This document shows, piece after piece, positions 23,058 to 33,804 of a DNA stretch of 64,000 nucleotides. The notes under the pieces are model-generated. The model had not been told where the DNA came from and ran no database searches. It saw nothing but the letters and a program-made list of their open reading frames with translations. Position 1 is the first letter of the stretch. Each line of letters opens with the position of its first letter. The translations under genes and the position numbers were made by a program. The DNA lies in contig JAHEWK010000039.1 of assembly GCA_020740775.1 (NCBI GenBank), positions 219,955-283,954 of the forward strand, in the 5' to 3' direction. The stretch is from Ilyonectria destructans. Its lineage: Eukaryota > Ascomycota > Sordariomycetes > Hypocreales > Nectriaceae.

Positions 23058-24131
23058 CTACCCCAATAATGTGGCCGACAAACTGAGCAAACCCATGGCA
23101 ACAGCACAGAAAACTCCACCTTGCTTGGACAAAGCCGCACCGGACTGCAGATTGATGGCAGCAGGAGCTCCGCTGTCAGGGGCACAAGTCAGGTTGAACC
23201 TGGCCGTCGTGCTGAGATCCTCGGTGATGCCAAATTTTTCCGTAATGGCAGGATTCGAGTCCCTGAGATTGTACCACCAGGTGTTCACTCGCCCAAACAG
23301 TCTATCGCACCCAACAATCTGCCAGTATTCCGCGGCATTCGGCACATTGGCTACGGCCTCTCCAGAATCGGGCCCGGACACGGGGTATCCGGTTTCGGTG
23401 ACCCAGACAGGTTTGTCACCGGCAAAGGCAAAGGATGAGTTGTATATGTAGTCAAAAAGATTCGTGGTGTTGCTGAACGAGTTGCCCCTATCTTGCTCGT
23501 AGTAGGGGTACAGGTCGGTGCCAAGCCAGTCAAGTTCGTCGATGACATCGCTGTTGCTTTCATTCGCGAATGCGCTCCAGGCGTCGACATGGCCAACGGG
23601 CTTGTTGCCCAGGATTGTACCGTTGATGGCGGAACGAACCTCGCGTATGAACCGCACCATGATGTCCGGCCCCTGCCCTAGTCCGGCGTCGTTCTCCACG
23701 CCCGACTCGGAGCTGCGGTACAGGTCCTCGCTGCCGACGGAAATACCCACAACGAGGTCGGCGAATCGCTGACCATACGTGTCGATTGCGTTATGCATCG
23801 CGGTGAGCTCGTTTTCGATGGTCTCAGTGCCGGAACACCATATTCCAAGCAGCATTGAGGTATTTGTTTCAAGAGCGGCGGGAAACGCCGAGATTGGATC
23901 GTTCGTGGTGCCCGCCTGGATCATGGTGTAGAGTCGCACGCTGTTGAAAAGTCCAGGAGATCCTCGAAGCCCCTGCGCAGTCTTGAATTCTTCCCCAAAA
24001 TCTGATTGATCTTTCGGGTCCGAATCGGATTTGGTCGCTCCCGAGTTGAAGCCCAAAATGCCTTCGGGCATCTCCTGCCCGGCAACGCCCAGGGCTAGCC
24101 ATGATAGCAGCGAGAGACTAATCGGATGCAT
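23058..24131 (-). CDS. GPI-anchored GH17 glucan beta-1,3-glucosidase-like protein, 357 aa
   Basis: Cell-wall glucanase/transglycosylase family GH17, predicted to act on beta-1,3-glucan at the cell surface. I chose the ATG at 24131 because a clear signal peptide (MHPISLSLLSWLALGVAGQ) starts there; the frame stays open further upstream to 24302 but that extension is unlike the family. The proton donor is in VGISVGSEDLYR and the nucleophile Glu in WVTETGYPV. Several N-glycosylation sites (NTS, NGT, NTT, NSS) are present. The C-terminus has a small-residue site followed by a hydrophobic tail (VFCAVAMGLLSLSATLLG), typical of GPI addition. No intron. A diverged fragment of the same gene type lies at 10072-10290. 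Confidence 0.92.
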   Translation of the reverse strand: MHPISLSLLSWLALGVAGQEMPEGILGFNSGATKSDSDPKDQSDFGEEFKTAQGLRGSPGLFNSVRLYTMIQAGTTNDPISAFPAALETNTSMLLGIWCSGTETIENELTAMHNAIDTYGQRFADLVVGISVGSEDLYRSSESGVENDAGLGQGPDIMVRFIREVRSAINGTILGNKPVGHVDAWSAFANESNSDVIDELDWLGTDLYPYYEQDRGNSFSNTTNLFDYIYNSSFAFAGDKPVWVTETGYPVSGPDSGEAVANVPNAAEYWQIVGCDRLFGRVNTWWYNLRDSNPAITEKFGITEDLSTTARFNLTCAPDSGAPAAINLQSGAALSKQGGVFCAVAMGLLSLSATLLG

Positions 24132-24211
24132 GGAAGCGTTGAAGGAGTGACAATGGTAGGAAAGAATAATGAAGCACGGAAGCAAGAGGTTGGCCAAAGG
24201 CAAAGGGGTAG

Positions 24212-24232
24212 CTGGCACATTTATGTGGTATA
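24212..24232 (-). promoter_or_regulatory. Possible TATA element of the GH17 gene
   Basis: Minus-strand TTAATATACC, about 90-100 bp upstream of the chosen ATG. Confidence 0.35.
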
Positions 24233-24302
24233 TTAAGCAAATCGAGCAGGTGTCTGGTCTGAGATAAACTTTACTTCTCAAAGCCGAGTCATGTCGCAGC
24301 AC

Positions 24303-26008
24303 TGATTCAGTGTGACATGGATGAGGGTGATCCTCCTAATGGCGAATTTCCATGCGCCATTTTGGAGGCTACTTGGTGCGATTTGAGAAGAGACCTTACA
24401 ATTATGCTCAAACTTAAAATCGTAGACGCTCTTGGATTCCTCGTATAGCCCTCGTGATAGGAGCGTCCAACGCCCTCATGGTCGATCAAGAGCCAAGGCG
24501 ATTCTGAAACTACTTGCCTTGTCACATTCTCAAAGTTAAATTGCGAGTGAAATTACAACGATACTAACCTCACAAGGTCGTTTCATATAAGCGGCGTGAT
24601 TACTATTCCATCGGAAAGGGTTACTCCTTTTACAGTTAAGGCCAGCCGCTGGTGCAACATCGCGGATATTAGTTACGGCTAGTACGAACGCGTCTTCCTA
24701 AGCAGAATTATTATATTATGTCCCAAATTTGGTTAGCAGTTCGTCCAGGACGTGTCACGGTATTAGGACGTGGTTGATGGGTGTCACGTACGTTGGGACT
24801 TGACTGAGGATACTTACCCCTGAATCACGAGGAGTCCCATATCTTGTCCTCCGTCTGCTCCTCGCGTTATGATTCGTATCTAGATCTGATCGCACGAAAT
24901 GACGTGGTAGTGATTTTACTCCGAGAAGCTTGGTAGCCACTCGGCCGGAAAAACACATTGGTTTCAGATGAGGGTCTCATCTGCTGGCATGTTTAGACAG
25001 TTTAGTTCGGGGACATCAATGACTTTGGTATGGGAGTCTTCCTGAGATGGGGTGGACAACACGGGACGATGGAAAGCAATTCGGAAGACGATACTCCGTA
25101 GTGACAATACATCGCACTGCCGGTAGGTACTTTGTCACAGTTCTATCTCCTCAATTGTCGAAAGGCTCCGTCAAGTTCACTACAGGGATACCTACCCAAT
25201 TAAAATGTACAGAATGAAAGGTACATCCTCCCCCACCTAAATTAGTCTATAATAGAAGCCCCTGCGCAATCTTGAGTTACAAATTGCGACATCACACTGC
25301 TCACATCCCTTCGTTGATTGACGCCTCCTTTCATTGCTGTTGACCGTACCTGTCACGTCATGCGGGTTATGTGGGGCAAGGTACTTGACTGAGCTTTTCG
25401 GCAATTGAGGGGATAAGGAGAGATGTGCTCACGAATCAAAGGCTCAAAGTGGTCAGGGCGCTTAGGCCGTCACCCATGGAACTTTCACCAAAAGTCTCCC
25501 CGTCCGGTTCTCGGTGATTAGTGATCGCCTTCTTTGCGCTTTCCATCTCGGCATGAAATTCGGAAGGCCTAATTCGTTCGGCGAATCCCGCTGGAAGATG
25601 CTTGCGGCCGTCGTTCGTCGGTGACTTTACCTTTCATGCTTTCATCCTAGACAAGTTTGAATTCCTGTTACCTTATTAAAATTGCAAATTCTACGTGGAC
25701 CTTAGCAAATAAGGATGAAAACGTTATACGTTGTGTGATCTAATTACTAGTCACAGGAACTCACAGAATGGACACGAACATTTGTAGGATGTCTTCCTCT
25801 CTAGAGCACTTCTGTGTGAAATGTTATGAATTTGGCTTCCGCCTGCATCATCTAGAACTGTCCGCCCATCCCGGCAATGTCGGAGACGAGATGGTGTGCG
25901 CTAAGTGACCGTGCCTGCGAAACTTTCTGAGACTGGACCAAATTACGCACAGCACCGACTACGGAATCTGAATGTATCAACGTTAAGCCACGCATTACAT
26001 CCGCCACC
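24303..26008. other. 1.7-kb region with no recognised gene
   Basis: Mixed AT-rich sequence without long frames, TIR pairs or splice-linked exons that I could see. Confidence 0.4.
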
Positions 26009-26143
26009 ATGGCGTCCGCGACGCCGGACCTTTCGACTCTCACCTCCTATCGCCGACATCTTCGCCTCAACCCACACTCTCCCCCAGATCCGCCCGATCC
26101 ACCGGTCCCTTATGTACATTGGCCTAGATTGGCTGATTCATGA
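26009..26143 (+). other. Short ORF with good start context, 44 aa
   Basis: ATG in a strong context (GCCACCATGGC) opens a Pro-rich frame (LTSYRRHLRL, PPDPPDPPVP) that stops after 44 codons. It may be the first exon of a lost gene or chance. It overlaps the antisense end of the Zn2Cys6 relic. Confidence 0.2.
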
Positions 26144-26980
26144 AGGTGGCGGCAAACAATGGTGCAATCATGTAAAGGACCGGGATGTGAAGGCCGGAGG
26201 ACGCGCCTGTCACAAGAGACGGCGTTGCAGCCGTCCTGTCCTTCGACACCTTCGCTCTGACCCGTCGCAATCTTGTCGGGGGCGTCTCCGGGCGCGACGA
26301 CATCACTCGGGCATTCTCTTACAGATGAAGAAAGACCTCCCGAACAAGTGGGAGTCGGTTCTGAGGAGCCGGCCGTCGGGTTCGTACCGGGATCATCCAC
26401 CCCCATCGTCTCTGGGAGCTCCCTAGTCTGACTCGGCTGGGCTCCATTTCTTGGGCCTTCGTGTGCCCATGCTGGCAGCAGGTAGGGCACCTAGGCGCCG
26501 CGACAAATGCATCATCCGGTGCCGTGACTAGGACTGGTCCTGGGGTGGCTGCTGGAGAGATCATGCTGCTCCAGTCCAACTGCTCGCCCCTTTTCAAGAA
26601 TGAAGAAGCCTCTTGAGGCCGGCTGGGAGGTTTTGGCGGGTTGGGCCCCTCGACTGGTGTACATCGAGGGCCTTCCGGGGCACAGCCTGAGTTGTCTGGG
26701 TCTTGGGGGGCTTCATCGCCAGAAGCGGCCGCTCGCCGCGGCCTTCCAACTTTCTTCTGCTGTCCGGCGGTGCACTCTGTGAAAAGAATTAAATCTTGAC
26801 CAATGCGAAGGACTACGGGTCAAGATGCCGACGCAAAAGAGGGGTAGCAGTCTCACACACCCAAGCCCGGGATCCATGCTGGGGAGGCCCCTGTAAATCC
26901 TCCGCGGAGGGTTTTTGAAACCAGGGCTTGCCCGGCAGAAACTACTCGAAATCGCCCGGAGTTCTCCAGGCCGAATCATT
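26110..26980 (-). pseudogene. Zn2Cys6 regulator relic lacking its zinc cluster
   Basis: Minus-strand sequence at about 26700-26780 encodes TAGQQKKVGRPRRAAASG, matching the linker after the zinc cluster in the gene at 34985-35261 (TGQQKRVGRPRRAAGAG). Downstream it continues through a Pro/Ser-rich region with a frameshift between about 26480 and 26320. Upstream of 26790, DNA similarity resumes with the promoter side of the other copy, so the segment encoding the C6 zinc cluster has been deleted. The palindrome CCTCCGCGGAGG (26899-26910) lies just upstream. Confidence 0.6.
26899..26910. promoter_or_regulatory. CCTCCGCGGAGG palindrome
   Basis: Everted/inverted CGG half-sites (TCCGCGGA core) of the kind bound by fungal Zn2Cys6 dimers. 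A second CTCCGCGGAG is at 31841-31850. Function is inferred only. Confidence 0.35.
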
Positions 26981-27678
26981 CAGTCTGCCTGCTGCGCTGT
27001 CTCGAACGGGTTCATCGACATGCCATGGTGGACATAGGAGTTGATCGTTGCCGACTTATGGAATAAACGGCTTAAAGCGGGAATTGCCAGAAAATTTTTG
27101 TCCGACAATCTCCTGCTCGAAGAGTAAACACATGGGGTAGACCCATAGAACATGCGTTTGGGTTTAAGCTGTGTTCTGGCTTCCACCAACATGGTGTGAT
27201 TAGTGGTACTCCCGGCTGAGCGAAAGAGGAAAGATATGTAATCATGCCGATGCGCGTATTCTGGACAACCCGATTTAGAGGAGCCGAGGGTTCTACAGGC
27301 ATTCTCTCTTGCATATAGATTGACTTTCGGTCTAGCGTGTCCAGTTATATACAGTTTGGCCGTGGGGTACCTAGTGAGGAACCCGGCATAAAACCATCCG
27401 ACACTGTGATCCCGCATGGAACCCTCCGGCTCTCGTACGATGGAGAGTCGGTTTTGAATTCTTAATTTAGCTGATCAATCAGTTGAAGTCTACCCTCAGC
27501 CAGCGATTCGAAATCCAAGCTGTGGTACTGTGGTAAAGTCTATAGTCAACTGTATACTGGCTGAAGCGCCTGCCTCAACTGGAATCATTGCTGGCAGCAG
27601 GTTTCCAATTCCTCACCTCTCAAATGACATCATAGCTACACCTCTCAAACCATAACCTTTCAAAAACATACCCTACAA
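26981..27678. other. No supported gene
   Basis: A 145-codon antisense frame (26980-27417) has no recognisable domain and unusual composition; I do not accept it as a gene. Confidence 0.4.
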
Positions 27679-28629
27679 TTGCCGACTTGAAAGAGATCCT
27701 CGTCATTGGTGGCACGGGTGCTCAAGGCATGCCCGTTGTGAAATGTAAGGAGTAAAGGCAGAACTGCCGCGGTTTATGCTGACCCCAGCTTAGCCCTGTC
27801 TGAGAGCAGACGATACCGCGTCAGGGTCTTAACCCGCAGTCTCGAATCTTCCCGCGCCAAGCAGCTCGCTAACGTTACTCTTCAAAATGTGACCCTGATG
27901 CAACGCGCCCAAGACAACCAGCAAGATTTGCACAAGGCCTTCCGAGGCGTTTACGGCGCCTGGGTCAACACGGACGGTTTTACTCTGGGAGAGAAGAACG
28001 AACTCTTCCACGTCTCCAGGGCCTATGAGATTGCCAGGTCCGAAGGTGTGCAGCACTATGTCTGGACGATAAGCTTTGGCGAGAAATACCATTACAGCCA
28101 TATGGACTCCACAGGGAGGATTGGGAAGTTCATCCTCGCGCAGGGACAGGAGGAGATGAACAGCTCCCTCTTTAGCACCGGTCCCTACATAGACATGCTC
28201 ACAGATGGACTGTTCGTGCCTGTCGACCAACCAGACGGGCCGGTTTTGGGGTCTCAGCTAGTGAGTCTCCTCTCCCTTTCTATAGATCTCCCCTTTGCTT
28301 TTGTTTCTTCTTCTGCCTAGTACACCCCGCTGATTCTTAAATCAGAGGATGCGAAACTCCCACTGATAGCTCTGGACGACGTCGGCATCTACGGCCTCTG
28401 GCTTTTTGACGACCCGTCCGAGTCGGGAGGTCTGGATCTCTCAGTTATAACGGATGAGGTCAGCTTCGACGACATTGCTAGGATCTTCACCGAAGTTACA
28501 GGCAAACAAGGCGTCTATAAGTCTGTCCCCTTTAGGGCATATGCGGTCATTGCAGAGCCTTATCCAGGTGCATCTGTCAACTAGGCTCTCGGTCCCGATG
28601 CCGTTCAGGATGAGTCGGTCATGAGTTGG
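27679..28629 (+). pseudogene. NmrA-like family relic 2
   Basis: The Rossmann start (ILVIGGTGAQGMPVVK) is present but no ATG precedes it in frame. Two introns still look spliceable: 27745-27793 (GTAAGG...GCTTAG) and 28261-28320 (GTGAGT...CCTAG). Exons then read through RVRVLTRS, YGAWVNTDGF, EGVQHYVW, TGRIGKF, LDDVGIYGLWLFDDP and SFDDIARIFTEVTGK. A TAG at 28582-28584 interrupts the C-terminus at SVN*ALGPDA, where Trp (TGG) fits the context, so G-to-A on this strand is likely. The gene is cut at 28630 by an LTR. It is a different paralogue from relic 1. Confidence 0.8.
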
Positions 28630-28788
28630 TGTGGTTAGATTGCGCCGCAAAATGTCATATATAGTCTTCGCCTGTAGGACTTCTGATCAAAATCCTACGA
28701 TCTAGGACTCTGAGTCCTAGGAGTTCCTGGATTCTAGGACTTCAGGATTACCCCTGAAGTTCAGGCGGAATTTCCCGTTCTTCCAACA
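28630..28788 (+). repeat. Copia-like LTR, 159 bp, truncating the NmrA relic
   Basis: TGTGGTTAGATTGCGCC...GTTCTTCCAACA. It is the same family as 11601-11835 in opposite plus-strand orientation; shared blocks include GATTGCGC, GTCCTAG and CTGAAGTT. The ends have no matching 5-bp flanks. Confidence 0.55.
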
Positions 28789-29815
28789 CCGACCCTGAGG
28801 ACATGATGCCTCCAGAGAGGGTCGCACTGCCGGCGGTTTCGAAACTCGGATTGGTATCAACCACCCTGACTTGCCTGGCCACTTTTTACTTTTCTCAATA
28901 TCCTCAAGCCAGCCCTCTTGGCGTCATCGTCCGATTTTGACTCTCGCGTTATCTTTGTTTTCTCTACGGAGTGTCGCCTACGTTTTTGCTAGACCGTACT
29001 GTACCTAGTCAAGCTTGCAAATCCATTCAAGGCCTGAAGCGAGGCATGCGGGGTAGTACGGCTGGACGAGTCTCTCACCCAGCTGAAAACTCTGGGAGAT
29101 TTGCTCGTGAAACTCTGTCCTCGTACACGAACGATCTATGCCTGCCAGCGGCTGCGCCCATCACAGGGGTGAAGAAAGCAGGAAACGATCTAATGCAGCG
29201 GTCCACCGTGTAAAATAGACCTCGCCTCCCTGAGAGTGGGTCCTGACAGATTGCCGCGTGGGGTAAGAGTAAGTATGGTGTCGGGTTGCTCCTGGGCCGG
29301 TGATGGTGTCCTCCTTACTGGGCCTTGCTAGCACTGCCTCATTCTAACTTATCAGAGGGAAAGGCAGCACTGGCAATCCGCGGGTCATCGGTAGAGGGCG
29401 TCACACCGTCTGCCGAGTGCAATCTAACCAAAGCAGCGTTGGCTGCATCCACATCATCGTTTTCTGCTAACTTATGATTCCACCCATCCCGGTTCCAGGA
29501 GGATCGAGCCCCTGCCAAATAACTACGTCAACCCTACTCCCCACCAAAAGACCTCCTCTTGGAAACTAACCCAACAGACATGATCTCCGACGCCGATAAA
29601 GCTGTCACGTCACACTCTACATTGCCGCCATGATCATGGCGGACATCTCGATCTGGTTGGCATCTGACCACCTCAACCACTCACACCAGTTCATTCTGCG
29701 AGAATCTCGGCCTTGCAGACGACCTGACTGTTTGAAGTAGAACATCCAGGCAATTTGCTTCATTGTTTGTGAGATTTGATGGGTGGATTTGGACGATCGG
29801 CAGCCCTGCTCACTC
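28789..29815. other. About 1 kb without a supported gene
   Basis: A 45-codon frame at 28804-28938 has a hydrophobic stretch but stops early. The rest includes the 3' flank of the FAD oxidoreductase. Confidence 0.35.
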
Positions 29816-31625
29816 TCACGCAGGGAGCTTGAAGCCTGTCTTGCGCAGCCGCTGGAAGACCTGTCGACGGTCATACTTGGCCGAGACAGACTGGAGGAAG
29901 GCGACGTTCTTGGCGCCGTACGTGGAGATGGGGTCCTGGTCGCCATTGGCGTAGTTGAGGAAATCCCAGTTCTTCTGGGCGCCATTCTCGTCGGCAATGC
30001 GGTTAATGGCGTCCCGGAACTCGAGGCAGAGGGGCAGGATCTGCTCCTGGGTCTCGAGAGTGTCAACGGTGAATTCGACGAGCCACATGATGCCGGGGCC
30101 GTCGGCGACGATGTCCTCGAGGCCGAGGACGTTGCCGCCCTTGGCGATGCTGTGGTCGACGATGGAGCGGGTCACGGGCTGGACCTGGACATGGAGCACA
30201 AAATCGGAGTCCGGGGCGGCCTCCTTCATCTTCTCAACATACTCGATCTGGGCCTGGTTGATGAGGTCCATGACGCGGCGGTTGTGAGCGGTCATGCCGA
30301 CCAACCAGGTAGTGCTGATCAGGAAGTTAGCTTCGGAGTCACTAAGATGACAAAGGATTCCTCACTATACGCCGAGTGCGGCGGGACCGGTAGACTCGAC
30401 GACAAGGTTGGAGACAAGGTCGACGCGAGAGACGCTGAAAATGGGCTCAATGGACATGTATTCGTCAAAGGCGGCAGCCTCGGGGTTGGAGTCAATGTTG
30501 CTTAGGACAGCGATGAGGTTGAAACCGTCAGCGTTGTAGATGTAGGAGACCATGTTCTGGCTGGCATCGTCTTCTGACTGGTTATTGACAAAGTTGAAGT
30601 AGGCATCAAACACCTCGTTCTTCTGGGTCGTGTTGTAGACTTGCCGGGCGGCCCACATCGTGTTGGACTCGACAACGTCTATATATGTTCGTCAGTACTC
30701 CAAGGCAGACTTGGTCCAGAACTGGGGCTTTCCAACTTACACTGGTCGACCCTGGTAATGAAACCAAAGTTGCCCGAACCGCCCTTCAGCGACCTGAAGA
30801 GATCTGAGTTCTTTTTGGCGTTGGCGTTGATGATGGAGCCGTCTCCGAGGACTACCTCGAAGTTGGCGACGGAATCGCAGGCAAAGCCCTCACGGGACGA
30901 GTAAAAGGAGTACTGTGTCATCGTGTTAGATAATGTTGTGTATATTTCAGATAGCAGGTATGACTTGCACCGCCGCCAGTGATGAAGCCACCAACACCGA
31001 CAACCGAGACACGCCCGCCAACAGCAGTGACGCCGTAAGGGTCAAGCGAGGAGAGAACATGCCCCCAGGTGGATCCAGGCTGTATCTTGGCGATCTTGGC
31101 CTCGTCGTCGTAGGTAGTGGTGTTCATGTAACCTGTGTCAGAACATGCCCATTTCAGCAAGAAGTAGTAGACAGATTTTGGGCGACATACCAAAGTCAAC
31201 AGTGACACCGTCAGCGATGCTGTTGGCACCGACCCAGGCAGAGTGGGCGCCGCTGCGCATGCCAAAGGGACAGTCATTCTTGGTGAGAACCTTGACAATG
31301 GAAGAGACATCTGAAGCGCTCTCCGGTAGGACCATGCACCAGGGGGCCAGGGCGGAGTTGGCTGAGAAGTAAGAGGCCAGGCGCGCATCGTAGACCGCGC
31401 TGTCATTGGAGAAAACCTTGTCTCGAAGGCCATACGACTTGGCGAGGGCGTTGCACTGCATATGAAGAGGTCTTGAGGTCAGTGGCACAAAGAACGCGTC
31501 AATACATTTGGTCAAGCGAAGGGAGAACACACGCATGTGACGCTGGGTGAGTGGCGACCCAGGGAGGTGGCCGAGGCGCCTTCCGAGAGCAGGGCCAAGA
31601 CCACTGCGGCATTGGGGGCCTTCAT
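29816..31625 (-). CDS. FAD-linked (BBE-like) oxidoreductase, six exons, 501 aa
   Basis: Berberine-bridge-type flavoprotein oxidase (FAD_binding_4 plus BBE domain). Exons on the minus strand: 31625-31533, 31455-31191, 31132-30969, 30912-30741, 30678-30366 and 30314-29816. The sum is 502 codons with all phases consistent. Introns are GT-AG except the third (30968-30913), which is GC-AG: GCAAGT donor, CACAG acceptor. The N-terminus may be secreted (VVLALLSEGASATS). The FAD-linking His is probably in RSGAHSAW; no Cys occurs at the second covalent site, so single attachment is likely. FITGGG-YSFYSSREGF and the closing BBE motif (NYANGDQDPISTYGAKN) are present. It is divergent from the hydrolase at 32542. 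Substrate unknown; such enzymes are frequent in secondary-metabolite clusters. Confidence 0.88.
30913..30968 (-). other. GC-AG intron
   Basis: 56 bp. No GT donor gives the right phase, whereas GCAAGT directly after a Gly codon does, joining TGGG to YSFYSS. Confidence 0.7.
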
Positions 31626-32541
31626 TGTTGATTGTTGATGGGATGGTAGCACGTGGGAAGGATGTTGAACGTGTGATGGAACCCGGGAGTGACAGACTTC
31701 GAGGGAGTACAGACTTCAAGGGAGTACAGACTTCGAGGCAGACGATCGAATCCTAGGTTCGTGAGGGTGGGTGACTTGACGAGGATATGTGCTCCTTGAA
31801 TCGTCTGGTCAGGTTCCCTTGGAGATTGGGATGGTAATCCCTCCGCGGAGCCTTTATGCCTTCAACGAGCCAACGACGATACTGACCGGAAGCGCCGGCA
31901 TGCCAGGCCCTCGCCACCCGAGGCGTTAGCCGCGCACGGGAGTTGCCTATGTGCCTCGAAGCCTTGGTGATTGTATGTAGGGACAGCCTTTGAAGGGATC
32001 ATGAAGGCTGCCAGGCCCAGGCCAAGCCCGATGCAGGAAGAGCGACAGCTCAGGGTTTGGCTCTAGCTTTAGTGCGGGAAAATCCGAGAGAAGTCGTATT
32101 GTGGCCAAGCCCATGTAGGCGCTAGCGTCGGATAGTGCAACCAGTCAATCTAACATAATGCTGTCGTCAAGGCAGAGATGACGGACCCTAGTCATGAACT
32201 ACCAAGTACTGTAACAATGCAATTTCCAGAGTCGGACGTGACATCGCCCGTCGGCATGATTATTTCATCATGCAAATGTCGCCGCACCGGCACATGGCGA
32301 GGCCATACTCGCCATCTGCCGGTGGTTTGTGTCGACGTACACCTTAACTCCGCTCTTACAAAGCCTCCTCGGAAGCTTCTCGGGATGGTGGTTCAGATTC
32401 GCCATGTTTCCTTGTGGGCATTTATCACTATATCATCCCCGAGCTTATTTATATGCCCCGTGGGGATCACCACTGCGAACAAACGCCTCAGTTTCATTAG
32501 CATTACGCTCACAATAGCCGACACAATCCAACCCAACCAAC
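31626..32541. promoter_or_regulatory. Divergent promoter region of oxidoreductase and hydrolase
   Basis: 916 bp between two outward-facing start codons. On the oxidoreductase side it has a 17-bp tandem repeat (31694-31738), and CTCCGCGGAG (31841-31850) beside a CATAAAG element. On the hydrolase side it has TTATTTATATGCC at about 32446-32458, roughly 85 bp upstream of the ATG. Shared control by a Zn2Cys6 factor is an inference. Confidence 0.5.
31694..31738. repeat. 17-bp tandem repeat, about 2.6 copies
   Basis: Unit AGACTTCGAGGGAGTAC (second copy AGACTTCAAGGGAGTAC), in the 5' flank of the oxidoreductase. Confidence 0.75.
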
Positions 32542-33559
32542 ATGAGACTGTACAGCGCCCTACTCGCTGCCGCTGCGGCATCTGTCATGGCCGCAGGCCC
32601 GTAAGTATTGATAAGAAGAGTCTATATTGTTTTGAAAGTCATGCTAAACAGTGCATGGCAGCTGGGGCAAGGGGCTTGCAACTCCGGGGTCACCCCTCGT
32701 TGATCCTCCGCATCCGCTTGCTCAAACCGCTCGAACGAAATATGTCAACTTGAATGGCACCAAACTGGCCTACCGGCGGTTTGGTAAGCCAATCGGCAAC
32801 CCAGTCATCTACTTCACCCACTTCCGTGGTGACATGGACACCACTGATCCCTTGTTGTTCAACTACATTGCCCAGTATCGCGAGGTCATCTTGTTCGACA
32901 ACGCCGGCGTCGGCCACAGCGAGGGTATCGTCCAAAACTCTGTCGAGGGCATGGGTGACACCGCCGTTGCCCTTATCCAGGCTCTCAATGTCTCGAAATT
33001 AGTTCCTCTCGGCTTCTCACTAGGCGGCCAAATCGCCCAGTATGTGTCATGGCAATACCCAGAGTTGGTCGAAAGGGCAGTCTTCTCTGGTACGATACCG
33101 GGTCCCGGGCCCGGCACGGCCACACCTGACCCTGCGGTTTTCGAAGCCGCTGCGAACCCCCGCGAACCTATCATGAAGGACTTTCTTTTCCTCTTCTTTG
33201 CCCCGTCGGAGACAAGCCAAGCTGCCGGCCGCGATTGGTTCCAACGGAGAACTGATCGTCGCGTCAAGGGTGAAAAACAAAGCATCTTCCTAGGAGAAGC
33301 CGGCATCACAGCGCAGGTCACGGCGATCGGCACCTTTGCCAGCAGCCCAGACAACTTTGCGCGGCTACAGGATATCAAGGTTCCCGTCTTGGTCACCCAC
33401 GGACATAGCGACATTATGCTTCCCACCGTCAACAGCTTTGTCTTGCAGCAACAGTTGCCTTATGCCTACTTGAATATTTACCCCGACTCAGGTCATGGCC
33501 ATCTTTTCCAGTTCCCCAAGGCATACGCCGAGGCGTTGAGAGACTTCCTGAATGGTTGA
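32542..33559 (+). CDS. Alpha/beta hydrolase, probably secreted, 318 aa
   Basis: Two exons, 32542-32600 and 32662-33559, separated by a 61-bp intron (GTAAGT...TGGCAG). The first exon encodes a signal peptide (MRLYSALLAAAAASVMA). The mature part is an alpha/beta hydrolase: oxyanion-side HFRGDMDTTD, nucleophile elbow GFSLGG, an acid in HGHSD, and the catalytic His in SGHGHLFQFP. A TATA-like element lies about 85 bp upstream. The fold family includes esterases, haloalkane dehalogenases and non-haem haloperoxidase-like proteins; the substrate cannot be set from sequence. Confidence 0.85.
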
Positions 33560-33804
33560 AGCTGATCTGGGAAGACCATCGTTCGTCGAGGTTATCGGCC
33601 GCGGAAGCGTCTACACGAAGTCTGTACCTCGCTGAATGCCCTCCAACTCGATGCGTCAGTCAGATCACGCACACCTGTTGTATATATCTTGATAGCGCCT
33701 TTTGCGTCCGTAATCTTTAATAGATGCTATCTGGGCATGGCTAGTTTTTGGCAGGCTCAATGGCGTGGATCGACGTAACACAGAGAGAGGTTCTCCACTT
33801 GCAC
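33560..33804. other. 3' flank of the hydrolase
   Basis: No frame of note. Contains TATATATC near 33682. Confidence 0.35.

Noticed and set aside
24132..24302. N-terminal extension of the GH17 frame
   Set aside because: A clean signal peptide starts at 24131; the extension has no family similarity.
26980..27417. 145-codon minus-strand ORF
   Set aside because: No domain, no splice partners, composition unlike the neighbouring genes.
28804..28938. 45-codon ORF with a hydrophobic stretch
   Set aside because: Too short, with no continuation by splicing. Possibly a lost membrane-protein start but not supportable.
29783..30505. 240-codon plus-strand ORF
   Set aside because: It lies antisense to the last exons of the FAD oxidoreductase, whose motifs and introns are clear. 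Its Val/Asp/Gly-rich composition is that of a shadow frame.
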